Assembly (NCBI GenBank): GCA_023079485.1 | Contig: CM041090.1 | Coordinates: 8,182,519 to 8,246,518 of the forward strand | Reading direction: 5' to 3' | Length of the DNA stretch: 64,000 nucleotides | Source of the DNA: Archilochus colubris | Lineage: Eukaryota; Chordata; Aves; Apodiformes; Trochilidae | In this document: positions 13,943-27,300 of the stretch, in pieces | Layout: each line of letters begins with the position of its first letter | Position numbering within the stretch: the stretch's first letter is position 1 | Notes under the pieces: generated by a model | Database searches by the model: none | The model's input: only the letters and a program-made list of their open reading frames with translations | What the model was told of the DNA's origin: nothing | Made by a program: the position numbers and the translations under genes

Positions 13943-15689
13943 CCTCACCAACTCAAATAATTCCAAGTATGTACCTACACTCTTTCAACACCAGTTCTGG
14001 AATTCTGAATACAAAACCACAGGGTATTTGTTAGAGAAGTTTAAGTTTCAATAAGCTAAACCCATAAACATAACTCTAATAATTCTCATTTCTCTAAGCT
14101 TTAAGCACTCATCCAAATAGCTCCCATACTCAAAGTAAGACTGACATTGTGCAACGGGTCTTACCATTTTTTTACCAATGTCTCTATTTTGCTTTTGGTT
14201 CTGCACATCCTGTGGCTGTGCATGATCAACTGATGCAGTGCATTTCTGGACAGTTCCACATTGCATATCTGAAAACCAAAATGAGTGCACATTTCATGTG
14301 CAAAGTAAGTTTTCAGAAATATGCCTGTAAGAATATACTAATGTAACAAAACGTGAATACTTGATACCTGCAATGGCGTAATGTTCAGCAATAATATGCT
14401 TGATTATGGACTTCTAAAAGAACAAGTCAGAAGTTAGACATGGAACTTGTTGAAAGAGATTATAAAATAAGGCCAATTACTACTTCTCCTCGTGTGGTTT
14501 TTTTTTTCATTGGTCTTTGTTTGTTTGGGGTTTTTTTGTGGTTTGGGTTGGGGTTTTTTCCAAAGAAAAAAAAAATAAGGCTGCATATGAGGTTGAGCTG
14601 AAGGGACTGCAAACCAAAAGATGTTGGTAGACAAGCTCTAGCAAATCTTGCTGTAGCAGATTAAGTTACTATCCTCAGCTGCAGACTCTGCTCCCATCAC
14701 AAGCCACTGATTCCAAAAGCAGAGTGAATGGAAGGGAACCTTAGCCACTCAGACCACCATCTCAGTGGAATTAACATCTGAGGATGAGGACCTAAACTAT
14801 GAGCTAAAATGACCGAGGAGCAAACACTTCAGCTAATTTTGCCAAGAGATGAACTGGAGCAGAGCTGAGCAGGGAAAGGTAAAAACCACTACATCTGGTA
14901 AGACTTCTGAGAGACAACTGCAATATATATTTCTTCAAAAGCAGCATCAGCTGTGCCACCTGCCACAAATACACCCAAGCATAATATCAAAAAAATACAC
15001 TCTTGTTGAAGAGTGCCAAAAACACAAGTTAAACTGTCAAACAATTGGTAATTAAGTTTCACAGGCACTGATTAGTCATAACACACACATTAAAGGTTGA
15101 AAGCTCAAATTCACTTTAAGAAGAAATGAGGTACTGCGTGGAATTTTAATTATGACATGACGTCCCAACTACAGAAGTTATAAGCAGCACTAACAAGCAT
15201 AATAGCAAAAGAACAGTGCTAAATATCTTTGAGATTTGACAAGAGTGTACACTTAAAAGAGAACACAAAGTGGCCCACATTTACTACGCAGCCACTTAGG
15301 TATGCGGCTGCATTCATTAAATATTTGTATAGAAAGGCTTTTAAAATATTGACAGAAGGAGAAGCTGTATGAAGTTTTTACTAACAAAAGTCAGAAACTG
15401 GCTTAGGGGACAAAGTTGATATAAATTCATGTTTGCAACCCAAGTTGATAAAGTTAAAAAAAACCATTCAAGCAAATATTGCATACTTGATTACTACAGA
15501 TGTTGCATTTCAAATTTTATACAATTTACTAAGTAAAATTCTTGAAAATTCTATTGTGCAGTTATCACCCCAATATTTTTTATTAGAATTAAACACATAA
15601 CACTTCATCTAAGGTTTATAAATTAAGAATGACCTCTGATCAGCCTGGAGACCACACTCAAGGCTTTAAAAACAAACAGTTTTTCAATA

Positions 15690-16150
15690 ATAAGCAGGTC
15701 TAGCTGTAGACTTCAGTGGTTCAATTGTTGGAAGAACATCAGATGATACATCCATGACTTCATTATGAGCCATTAAATACATGTCAATACATCTGGAAAT
15801 CTGTATAAAACCTTTTTTTAGCATGCTGATACTGGTTGCCTCTGCAAAGTCCTATGACAATAAATGCCAGCAGTTCACCACCTAGTATGTGAAGCACCAC
15901 TATATATATAATTCTAATTATATATATTTATTATATATATATAATTCTAATTATATATATAATTCTATATAATTCTAATCAAAGCCCTTTGATTTTTTTG
16001 TATGTACTCCCTTTTAATGCAGAGACTGAACTGTACACAAGAATGACAGCAGGGTTTTGCACAGCTGTAGCATGACTTTTGTCATCCTCATGCACTTCCT
16101 GATACATTTAGCCTTTTGTTGGCTTTCTGGCTGTCACTCATAGTACATAA
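15690..16150 (-). repeat. Possible ancient CR1-like repeat, antisense
   Basis: Segments such as TGCACTTCCTGATACATTTA, GCCTTTTGTTGGCTTTCTGG and AATAAATGCCAGCAGTTCAC recall old antisense LINE consensus text. The block is interrupted by the AT tandem repeat at 15898-15980. The assignment is tentative. Confidence 0.3.
15898..15980. repeat. AT-rich tandem repeat
   Basis: Runs of TATATATA alternate with AATTCTAAT, giving several imperfect copies of a roughly 20-30 base unit. Much of it can pair with itself as a hairpin. Confidence 0.9.
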
Positions 16151-17302
16151 AACACAGAAAACAGACACTACAGTTAAATACAACTTTCTCAACAGTTCTA
16201 CAGAAACTAAGAGTCTGATACAATTTTATTACAGTACACAGACACCTAATCACTTACTAAAAATTATTTCTTCTGGTATTGAACTGCACTTCTTTGGACA
16301 CTACTACATAAAATCATCATAAGCAATATTCTTGCTTAACTTCACCCTAATTATTGAAAAAGCTCACACTGAAATAGAAGGGGTATCTCTGGATATATCA
16401 AAGCTGTAACAAGAAGCAAGACAGCACAAGCTTCATGAGGTCTAAAGGAATACCTTTGAAAATGAAGTACAAAATGAAAGACCTGCTGAGTACAGGTCCT
16501 GTTTTAGACAAGTCAACCCAACCTCAAGACACAAAGCACTAATATGATAGGAAAGAAAAAACAACACATTTTAACACTGGAGATCATAGAAATGGTGTGA
16601 TCTGACATGCAGAACTTCCGTTTCCTTCCCAATATTTTCCATCTTCCCCACTTAGAGAAAGAAGACTAAGACAGACTCAGGTTTGAAGGTCTGCAGGAGG
16701 AAAGAATGCAAGAAAACAAGTAACAGAAAAGTTGCCAAAAAAAGCAGCAGCAAAAACTTACCAAGTCCATACAAATCCAGGAAAGTTCTGAGGAAAAGCA
16801 GTGTATTCTGACTACTCAAAACTGAACATATGACTATACCCTAACAGCAATAAACTTACTTGTATAAACAAGACATTGATAAAACAATAATAAAAAAGTT
16901 TAGCCTAAAAACTACTTCATAGTAGTATAAGCCAAATAACTTTTAAGTGCTGGTTCAAAATATCACACAATTAAGCACACAGTTCTCTTTTTCAGTCAAA
17001 AAGAAACAGCACATCATTTTATTTCATTTTAGACCTTCCTTAAAAATTAGCAAAAGCTTAAAGAAAGCAATGACTTACAACATACGATAAAATAATTAAT
17101 CTTGAATAGCTTTTCACCTGTTTTGTTATCTTAAAACCACCCTCAGGATTTTTGCTTTTGGGAGGAAGGATAAGTGATGCTTACTTTTTGGAACCCTAGC
17201 TTTCTTCTAGTTACACTTTCAGTCTTTAATCTTTACATCTTCCTTTACCAGCCAATGAAGAAAGATGAAAGGTAGAGGCTTAAAAAGTAGAAAAGTATCT
17301 AC

Positions 17303-17415
17303 CTGGCTTTAGAATTATCAGATTGTCGATTTCCTGCTCTTTCCACTGGAGTCAGGTAACCTGCTTCAGAGGCAAGCCAGTCCTCATAATGCTGCCTTGA
17401 AGCAGCATGCTTTGT
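17303..17415 (-). other. PALS1: Candidate second exon of PALS1 (untranslated or N-terminal extension)
   Basis: This 113 bp block has an acceptor TTCCAG before 17415 and a consensus donor CCAG|GTAGAT. Read in phase 0 it is open throughout and yields TKHAASRQHYEDWLASEAGY then LTPVERAGNRQSDNSKA; the other two frames are closed. The peptide looks like real protein but does not match the known PALS1 start (MTTSHMNG...), and I do not recognise it. It lies between the CpG island and the window's left edge in the expected direction. It may be a 5' untranslated exon, or an exon encoding an upstream extension. Confidence 0.5.
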
Positions 17416-20400
17416 CTGGAAGTGATGACAATAGTTTGAGAGAAAAATCACAACACACACTAGATGGATATTCTACATTCAAAGTAGCAAGAATTAAACT
17501 GATAATTCAGTAAAAGAAGTCTACAAATCTAACAAGAACTTAGTATCAAACAGATTTTTAGCACTGTTTATACTCTTAGATGTGGAATAGACTCTTTCAA
17601 TACTGCTGGACTCTTAAGTCACTGAGTCAGTTAGCCCAATGCTGAGCTGATCTGCTTTTACCTCACTTTATTCTAAGACACTGTGCTAATTCCTCCCTTT
17701 AAGTAATTAGGTCACTAATTTAGAACACATCTTCATTAATGGAAAAAAAATGAAATGGTAAGAGCTTGAATTATGTTGATTTTAATTATCTTGCAAGAAC
17801 AATAATGACCTTTAAATACATATATCCAGTTTCATTCCAACTCATTTTGCTTCTTTCTTGCATTTGAGAAATTCTAATACGGTTCAAAGAAAGTTAATGC
17901 CACTGCATAGTGGCACTAATTGATTCCATCACCACTTGATCCTACAGGAACTGATTCTGCAAAAAGCACATGATGTCCACTAATGCTATATTCTCCCACT
18001 AACACAGGACTAAGTTTGTCTGCTGACATCAAATGTCCTTTCAGACACCAGGAAGAAGAGATTTTCTTTCTGAGAACAAGGACATACATTTATAAGAAGT
18101 ACAATCAATATAATACAAACCAATACAATCCGAATCCTCACCTACTTGAAATTTTGGAGCTTAGCCTGAAATCCTGAGCTCTGCCTTCAGAGATGAGAGA
18201 ACATTTAGAAAATGGGACATACCAAAGGAATCAGCAACCCATTCTCTAGCCATTGCAAGACATGCAGTGAATTTCTATGGGATACAATGCAGTTATCTGT
18301 AACAGTTTCTCTACAAAAACATCTTTAATTTTCTTAGCCAAGGCGCAGTCCCTTAATCCCTGATTAATCTATCTGAAGTTTCATTAACAGCAGCTGACAA
18401 GTCAGTGGCAATTTGATAAACAAGACAAACAAGGGCAACCACAAGTTCTCAACCACGACACTGCAGGAACACTGCATGATCTGATACTAAGGTCAAGCCT
18501 TAGCTCTTTATGCACAGCACTATCACATTATGCAGAAAAACTTGTCACATCTGTTGTGCTGAAGAACTCAGCTCTGTACCACAATCACCCTTCAGAAAAA
18601 CATGCTTCCCTCCCTACATTTTTCCCATGCCACACTGAAGACCAGCTTCTAAATAAGTTATTAATAGAGAATGTATTACCAAAGAATAATGCCTTCATCT
18701 CTGCCACCCAAACCAAGATCTAGATTTGGCTCCAGGGAAACAGGACAGGTGATGGGAAACAACAGAAGTGAAGTAATGTCTCTCAAAAGTGTTTTTACAA
18801 AGACATCATACCAGTTGTATTTCATCTGCCTTCAGCCTTGAACAAGGTGAACGTCTGAAGTTTCACTACTCTCATATACATCTCATTAAACACAAGTCAC
18901 TCCTATGCCATCACACTGCTAGCAACAGCTCACACGTATCTCTGGCAGTCCCTATACTGTTGAAATGCAAAATTACTGTTTTAGGCTCTACTATACACTG
19001 CCCTCCTTTGATCTCAAGTGTTTGTACTCAGAAGTCCACTCCATCTTCCTGGGACCTAAATGGTTACTGCTTTTCCAGCCTCTTCTTCCTGACTTTAAAA
19101 ATATGCACTTGCTCCTGGAAACAGACTTGGAACTCATACAACCACCTCCCAGCACCACTGCCCGGTCAAAGAGCAGCTGCTGGAACTTCCCGGTTATCAA
19201 AGGTTTCTAGTTTTGCTGAATTCAACTTTCTAGTGAGCCTGAAGATTCCACTGAACAACTTCACACCATGAAACTAAGACAGTTCACACTGACTGTTCTA
19301 ATAATGGTTGATATGCACACACAGGTGTGTGATTTAGCTGCTAACATACAGAATATTAGCACACTTGAATAGTGCTAACATCTTTCAGGAAGGACCATTT
19401 AACTGTTCTATCACTTCTAAAAGATCCTTACCAGAAATGTTTCCTGGTTCTAATACTTTTTCCAAAAAATCCCACAACATTTGAGAGTCTTCTGAATCCT
19501 GTGTTATGGCCAACCAACCAAGTACTACCTCCAACAGTCTTCCCAGAAGATCAATCCCAAAACAGAATATAAATATGATAGAAACCGTAAGTTTCATTCT
19601 TCTTAAGAACTATCTTTCTTTCAGAAGATCTATCATATAATCTACGCTTTTGCTAGAACTTTGCAGGCAATAAGGATTTTATTTTCTGTGCTGATAAAAT
19701 ATAGGGAATTCAGCTACCAAAGTTTATGAATAACAACCATGAGCTGTACTGTCACATGTATCATCTGTCAATCCTTTCCCCTAATACTAGGGAAGAAATT
19801 AAAAAAATTAGAGACTAAAGGCAAAACCAAGTATTAAAAATGTCACAGAATCACCTTAACTATTTCTACTTGTCATTTTTCTGTAGAAGACAATTATGGT
19901 CAACCAGAACAGATACATCATAGGCAAATCAGTTAAGCAAACAAAGCACTGAGGTGATCTTTATGTAACAGATAATTACAGTTATGTTGAAACAATTACA
20001 TTTTTGTATCTAATTATTTGGCATCTTGTAAGAAAACAGAACTAGATCCACAAGATAATCTAAATGCCATGCCTCCTACTAGACTCCACAACCCACAGTT
20101 AAGCAACTAAGCTCCACTCTACAATGAAAAGGGCATGTTACAGATGCTGTTAAGATACCTAACACTCAACATTAGTAGGAATTGGCAAAGTCAGCCAAGA
20201 GTAAACAAAAAGATCAGAGATTTAAGTCTCCAAAATCTAACACCATGCTAGGAAGGAAACAAAAGAAAAAAAAAATATCCCTTTTATCTACTCTTTCATC
20301 ACTGCTTCAGTCAAAACAAGACCTGGCTTTGAATCATTGATTTGTACTTGATCATACTTCTTGAGAGACAGCCTCTGGGCTACATACCCCACTCACCCTC

Positions 20401-20611
20401 TTCCCAAGTGAGTATTTCTCCTCGAGAATGAAACTGACTGGTGTCTGGAATCACACCCAAAGACCCAGTGGCCTGGCAGAAGGCATTCCTTTTGGCAACT
20501 GACAGATTTTGTTTTCAAGTGTCCCCCCCCAAAAGGGGAGAGAATGCAAATCCCACCATACTGAGCAGCTACTCAAACTGTCTACCTGCATTTACAGGAA
20601 TGTAGCATCAC

Positions 20612-20632
20612 TTTTTTTTTTTTTTTTTTTTT
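20612..20632. repeat. Poly-T run
   Basis: An uninterrupted run of about 21 T residues followed by CCCCC. Confidence 0.95.
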
Positions 20633-23138
20633 CCCCCAAACAAGAAATTTTCAAGATCAGGCCTTACTGTGTTTCCTGCTTCAGAGAAGCATTCCTTGTA
20701 CAACTGTGCCTTATTAATGGCATCTCTGTTTCCCTTCTAATTTAACTGATAAAAGTTTTGAGAGCTACAGCTTTTTTTTTCTTCCCACACAGCTACTTGT
20801 TACGTATGCAATCAGACACACTTGCAGTATAAAACAAGTCTGCCAATAGACATGCACAGTTTCTCACCTCAGGTTAAAACAAATGAAACAACCAAACAAC
20901 AGTTACATGGAAATAGCCTGGTATATAGACTAGTTATGTAGCCATAATTTCCTCTTTTTGTTTAGAGTTCTGCTTCATATTTTAATCTGAACTGTATTTA
21001 AAATATTTTGTCATATAGCTTATGAGGAATATAGAAAGGAGAATGAGAACATTTGTCAGTTGCTGTATTGAAAAAGAGCTCCAAAGTAGACAAATACACT
21101 GGGAAAATCATTTTTGCCAGAATACTTGATTTTAAACCACAGTATAAACTGTTCTCACCAAATTAGTTTTCTATCACAGAGATACCAGCAAATCTTATCA
21201 AATATAAAAATGCCTCTCCTCGTCCATTAATAACAGGAAAACAATACAGCTGTATTTCATTAATATTTACAAATATTCTCGAGGTTTTCTGATGACCAAA
21301 GCAATAATTACTCTAGTGTTCCAAATACTGTAATATGAAGCCTTTCTACAACACTGCCTGTCACACTAAGAAATAACTTCCAAAAAACAAAACACTTCCT
21401 AGAACTTTTAAGAATTTTAAACATGACATACGAATACAAATATTAAAATCATTATCTAAGAACAAGGAGGCTGTTTGAATCTTATCCCTCTGTGTTGTAA
21501 AAGCTTAACACTAACAGGAATGCACTTAATCAAAAGTGGAAACTGGAAAAAAAATCAGTAGCTGATACAGGTAATTACAAGTGGTAGCATTTGATGTTAA
21601 GATTCAGCCTTTGAGGAGACATCATAACAGAATTTGCATTTAAAAGTAAAGTAAAGGGTTTTTTTAAAGCCTGCAACTTCAAACTATAGCACGAGATTTT
21701 AATTAGAAAGCAGCAAATGGAAGTGTTATGAAAATACAATTATTTACGTGGGGAAAAAATATATATAGGCTCATATGAACTTCAGGCTGTGTTAAACTTT
21801 CTGTGTTCCTAACCCTCAGTATGAATGCTAACCTCACATAGCACATGTAACCTTTCACATCACCTATCTCTGTGGCAATGCAAGATGCCCAACATCCCTT
21901 AACGGGCCTGAGTGACTCCTGAAGATTCATCAGGCAATTAAATCAGTCTAATGAACACATTTTTATTTACAGTTCTCATTAAGTTCAAATCTTTTTAAAG
22001 GAAAATTAATAAAATCTAAATATAACCACTATCCTTAACATCACCTAATTCTATATAGCAAAAATTACCATCTACTGTGATTCCACACAATGCAAGATAA
22101 CATGACACAGACTGCAAGAATGTCAAACCTGAAAGAACTACTTGGAAAAGAGTTAAGTGATCATATATTAACACTTAACACTGTATTAACAGTTATGTAA
22201 ATGAAATTTAACATTCTACCACACAGTTTCAGAAAGGGCTGTGTTATAAATATTTTATGCATTGCTAAACCATCAACAATGCTAACCAACCATTAGCTGG
22301 GCTTTTAACATACGAAATAATGATTTTTTTACCACAGAATGCTGGAAAAAGTTCATATGTGTATAAGCAAGCCAGACTAACTGTTGGACACTTAGATTTG
22401 TAGCAAAAGGTCAAAGTTTGATTACAAGACAAAACCAAGTACTGTTTGTGAAAATTCTAGGACAGATTAAAGCCAAAAGTTTGCAGGTGAAAGACAACTC
22501 AAAGACATTCTATTTTTGACAAACTGAGGAAAAACACCTCAATCCTCCAGAAAGACAGACAGGTCCCTCCTAAGGCATATTAGGTTGTGCACCATAGCAA
22601 CAGTGACTTAGAAAAAGACCAATACAAGTCCCTTTTTAGAAGATTAATTGCAGTCATCAGTATCTCACCACTTACATAGATTGCAAGGATTTCATTCCAG
22701 TAAATTACCTATGCATCCAGTTTATGTCCAAATCATTCCATTGCTACCTTCTAAAAAAAAACAAAACAGAAGAACAAAAAACACAACAAAACCCAAGCAG
22801 CAGTGGCTGACATGGACCCTTTTAATATTCCTTGTAAAGCTCTTTTACAGGAACCTGCTCTGTTTCAGACATCTACGACAATTATTATTATTATTTTCGA
22901 CAGAATTTCTTTTTCAAATATCCAGGATTTTCAAAAAGGTCACATACAAGTTCATTTCATTGCCTTGTGCAGCCTGTGTCAGGAAGCTCGCAGTGTGCTT
23001 TGTTGCTTGCTCGCAGTCTCTACCTCGGCACAGCTGGGATCCCTCAGAAGGGGAATCATCACCACCACCGCAAAACCACCACCAGCAGCACAGGGTTTCT
23101 CAACACTCCCAAGTCGTTCCGAGGCAGTATGCGAGTTA

Positions 23139-23238
23139 CACAGAATGTTAGAACCACAGAATGTTACGGGCTGGAGAGAACCTCGGAAGACCATCGAGTC
23201 CAACCCCCCTGCCCGAGCAGCATCACCTAGAGCAGGGT
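23139..23238 (-). mobile_element. CR1 3' end, antisense, beside the CpG island
   Basis: Two reverse-complement tail octamers (CACAGAAT at 23139-23146 and 23154-23161) precede GGGCTGGAGAGAACCTCGGA, CATCGAGTCCAACCCCCCTG and CACCTAGAGCAGG, the reverse of the CR1 3' end. It is strongly truncated and lies about 200 bases from the CpG island. Confidence 0.9.
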
Positions 23239-23439
23239 AACTATTGCTGACTACTAAGCGCACTGGAAGCCGCTCACATTCAACCTGCTTTAACTTAGCC
23301 CTGCAAAGCTTCGTGAACAGTCCTCAGTGACCTCTGGCAAAGGGCTGCCAGACGATCAGAAAGGCAGAAGTGGGAATCCGTTTCTCCCCTCCTTGGAACA
23401 CAACCCCTCACATCCCTATCATCTCGCAGAGAAGGAGCA

Positions 23440-24310
23440 CAGCCAAGCACGGGAGGGTCTCCTTACAGCTCCGGGGCCTAACCCCGCACCGCTGCCCGGG
23501 AGGCGCCCCGCGGGCAGGGAGCCGCACCGCAGCCCCCAGGAGGCCGCCCGGGCGCCCTCGTCCCCCCCGCCCCAGGCAGCCGCGCCCCGCGGCACAGGCA
23601 CCTGTAGCTGCAGCAGCCAGGGCCGCCTCCCCGGCCGGGATCTCCGGCGGAGCACAGCCCGGGACGTCGCCCGTCGGGGCGCGGGGACCGACGCGGCTGC
23701 CTGAGAGCCGTCGAGCCTCGCTCGGTTCCACCGCCCAGCTCGGCCCCGACCCGGCCGGACCCCCAGGCCTGTGCGGGCGCCGTGGCCGCGGGGGAGGCTG
23801 CCCGGCGAGCCGGGGCGGGCTGCTTCGCGGCGGGACCTGTTGCTTGCTCACCGGGCGCGGGAACAGGGACCGTCCTCACCGTCCTTCCCTCGTCGCCGCT
23901 GACACGCTGCGGCCCAGCCGCCGGCTGGAAGTCACGGACTCCCGCACCCCGCCGCCTCTCTCCGCTGAGACCGCGGAGCCACCCGGACACAACCCCCGCA
24001 GAGCTGCGCAGCCGCCGCCAACCCCGGCCCGGCCCTGCCCTGCCCCCTCGCCCGCCGCCGGTACCGCCCGCCAGGCCCCGCCTCGCCCCACGGCGCAGGC
24101 GCAGGCGGGAGCTCCCCACTCTCCTCAGCCGCCGGGAGCGCGCCTGGAGGGTGGCGGGCAGGCTGGGAGCGCGATCCCTGTGCGGGGCGGTCGGGGCTCT
24201 ACGGGGCGGGCGGGCGGCGAGGCCGCCCTCAGCGGGCGTTGGGGAGGACACGGGAGGCTTGGGAGCGCTTCCACCTCTCCATCCTCTGGGGGTCATGTCT
24301 CAGCTCACCG
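23440..24310 (-). promoter_or_regulatory. PALS1: CpG island, probable promoter of PALS1
   Basis: This is the only stretch of the window with very high GC and dense undepleted CpG. It has GC boxes (GGGGCGG and GGGCGGG near 24183-24215) and an NRF1-like GCGCAGGCGCAGGCG near 24094. It has no TATA box that I can see. Long open frames on both strands here are a by-product of the GC content. The assignment to PALS1 (MPP5, a membrane-associated guanylate kinase of the Crumbs polarity complex) is by gene order: in mammals PALS1 follows GPHN and FAM71D in the same direction. No PALS1 coding sequence was found to confirm it. Divergent transcription is also possible. Confidence 0.7.
23852..24150 (-). 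other. PALS1: Candidate first (untranslated) exon of PALS1
   Basis: Within the CpG island a good minus-strand donor, CCCG|GTGAGC, has its intron start at 23851. Another, weaker one (CTACAG|GTGCCT) lies near 23602. The right-hand limit given, about 24150, is only a guess at the transcription start, near the GC boxes. No start codon can be assigned. Confidence 0.35.
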
Positions 24311-27300
24311 CCACAGCTCTGTCGCCACCGCGGGGAGGCACCTCCGCAGGAGGTCTGCCCTCAGCAGAGCTGCCTCTCCTGCCCCGGACTCTGCCGCCTG
24401 ATCTTTCTCCTTTCCCGCTCCTTTCTCCTCCCGTTTTGTGCTGCCTCCTCCTGTCCACTCTTCTGCTGCCTGCTGTGCTTGGCCTCTGCCCTAGGTGTTC
24501 CAAGCCACTTGCAGCACCTTTCTATTCCACCCTCCTCATATCCCCCCGTTCTCCTCGTACTGCCGCTGAAGCTGCAACCCAGCCCTTGAAGGCCTCAGCC
24601 AGGCTGTTGTGGGGCAAAAAATGTTTAATCTCATCTGAGAGTCTGCCTTTGGGAGAGTGGAGGAAGGCCGGGGCACAGAGAGACTGTGTCTTGAAGAAGG
24701 AAGGAAACGGGACATTAAAAGTTCTAGCAGGTTGGTTGTAGCCGTGGCTGTGTTTTACAGGACCAAGGAAACGTGTCTTCAGCGCTGCAGCTTTCGTTTC
24801 AGCTGAAAGCTGCATTCCCACCTCTGTTTTTTTCGGGTTAGTCTGCCAAGATTGTTGCCTGAGGCATTAAAAGAAATGCTTCAGATAAGAAGACACACAC
24901 AAAAATCCTCCCCCCAAAAAAACCAAACCCCAAACCCCAGTCCCAGACACCTGCTTTAGTCCATCTCTTCTTACTTCAGTTTAACCAGGTATAAATCTGT
25001 ATCTTTTAACTATGTGTCATTCTCTATTGTGAAATCCAGATATGGACTTTAAACTTCCTATGATTTCACCCGATACCACTTTTCCTCTGGGTGAGTTCTG
25101 AAGACAGGCATACACTCTGATTTCATAAATCCCAAAACCACATCCCATGGTTTTCTTACCTGTGAAACAGTCAGCTGACCTGACACTGACAGTGCCCTGC
25201 CCAGATACCTGCAGAGGAAACTCTGAAAGCATTTTGCCTTTTCACACTATGACTCTAACCCTCTGGGATGCTTACTTGGGAAACCAAGATGCACAGAGAA
25301 CTTGACACTGGTGATCCATGGCTAAGCAGCACCAAGGGAGGTTCTTCAGATGAAAATGGTAAAAAAACTGCTTTGGTAAAGGACCCGAGAAAGGGTTTTT
25401 TTCAAAATATGATTCTTTCATAGAAGATATAAGGGCTGCAAAAAGTAGGTATGTTCATGAGTTGGGTGTTCACTGTTGTTATCCTCGTTGAAACTGATCA
25501 CTGTCCAAGGCTGGGATGAACCAACCCAACTGATCACTACATCCCCGGCTGGGATAAGCAGGCAAAAATACCACATAAGTTCTGGTTATGGTTCCCATCA
25601 ACAGACAGCATTTCTCATTCCTCTCACAAAATCTCATTGCTTCCAGTCTGCATAGTGCCTGGCAACCAGTTTTTAAACCAGGATAAGGGAATTTTCTTCA
25701 ACATGTTGTGCAATTTGTTGTTCAAGCAGAGAAAGTTTAACACGAGTTCTGGAGTTTCTGTTTCCCTCCTTTGCTTTCTTATATCTGTAGCTGAAGTTTT
25801 AGTCTTTTGCCAGAAGGGGTTACCACACCAGGTTAAGACTGAACTTGGGTTATCTCTTGGATATATCTGCTTAAAGGTCTGTTTGTTCCTTTGGTAACCA
25901 ATCTCCTCCCTCTAGCTTTCATGAAACCTAATATTAGCCTTGCCCAGCTGGCAAATCCATTCATAAGATGCTTGAATGAGGTATGCTTGTCTCATTCTTT
26001 CCAACAGATTAAAATGTTCTGTCAGGCCCAGAAGTTGTTATACCTGAAAATGTTTCACAATACAGCACAGGATCAGCATCATTATTTGTAAAAACCCAGG
26101 TAACCTTTCTTCTTTAAATAATTGTTCTAGCAATTTCAGTGGACAGATGTGATGTTTCATTTTACCTCCTTGGGTACTCTATGTTGGTATGATGTGAACA
26201 CAGAAATTGCTGTGAGAAAAATTGACATTTTGTCTTGAATTTGACAAAATATGCAAATTAAAAAGAACTGATGCAAAGAAAGAAGGCAGATGGGACAGTG
26301 AGGAAGGACTATGGTAAGATTGGGAAGATCAAAAACTTGTAGTCTTCCTTTGTCTTGTTTTAGCTGACTAATCTTTCATATGAGGATCTACTAAGAAAGC
26401 TCTTAAAGGAAATCAGAAAATTACTTAAGTACTGTAAACCAGGCTCTTCCATTTCTTCTTCAAAGTTTTCAAATATTATCTTCAAACAGAAAGGGGCTGA
26501 AAAGCTGATATCTAAGCAATATCTTTTGTGATCTTGGATTTTAGAACATTTTTTAGAGCTGATTTTTCTATGATTTTCGTATTAGTGGTTATAGGAACAT
26601 TAAAACATGCTTGCAGCTACAGAACTGATGGATTGTGGCAACTTAATTTATTATTGAAAAACCTTCTTTTAAACCTTCTTTATACCCCAAAGAAATGTTT
26701 TCTAGCAGAGAAAATGTTCATCTTTTATGAATTGAATTTGACATAAATCACTGTCACTGTTTCCCAGCAAGGTGCTGATATAACTGTCGATCAATATAAA
26801 TCTGGCTGATTGTAATCAATGGAAAAGAGAAAAAAAAAAATCTAACTCAAGCTGAGGCATCAGCCTAACGTGGGACTGAATGTTTTCTTTGGAACCATTG
26901 CCCTCTGCAGGGGGAATGAAAAATAACGGATGGAATAGATAAAAATTCCTTTTTATGTCAATGTGTAACTGAATTTGTGCTTTAAAGTCCAGGAGTGGTT
27001 TTACAGACTGGTGCAAAAAAGGAATGCTCTTTTAGAAAAGCCACAGAGGCTACAGTGTTTGTCAGTGAAGGCTGGAGGAGGACTAATCCCCATCTGTCCA
27101 CTCCATTACTCTTCTCCCCTTTAGCTCTAAACTCTTTATCTCTAAACTCACTGAACATCAATTCTACAGCAGATGTACTTTCTCTTCCAACTTCATCTTG
27201 GATTCCTTCCAAGCTTGTGTCACATCTCTTTATTTGCCAAAATATTTTTCTATGCAATCCCTGAAGAATTCTTGCCTGCCAGTCTGTATTCCTTCCTCTT

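Larger units (their letters stand above)
1..17302 (-). other. Presumed PALS1 5' intron sequence
   Basis: Apart from CR1 fragments (about 1107-1426, 13131-13192, 13740-13942), an old repeat and AT tandem repeat near 15700-16150, a GT/AT-rich run near 12058-12098 and the weak exon candidate at 6947, I see no gene. The known PALS1 N-terminal coding exon was looked for on the minus strand and not found, so it probably lies left of position 1. Assignment as intron is by gene order only. Confidence 0.5.
17416..23851 (-). other. Presumed PALS1 first intron
   Basis: AT-rich DNA between the candidate second exon and the CpG island. It contains a poly-T run (20612-20632) and an antisense CR1 end (23139-23238). 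Nothing else can be supported. Confidence 0.5.

Noticed and set aside
18789..19271. A 160-codon plus-strand open frame
   Set aside because: No domain or recognisable motif, Ser/Leu/Cys/His-biased composition, and no splice or promoter context; best explained by chance.
23370..24741. Long open frames of up to 343 codons on both strands
   Set aside because: They lie in the CpG island, overlap one another in several frames, and are Pro/Arg/Ala/Gly-rich, as expected when high GC makes stop codons rare.
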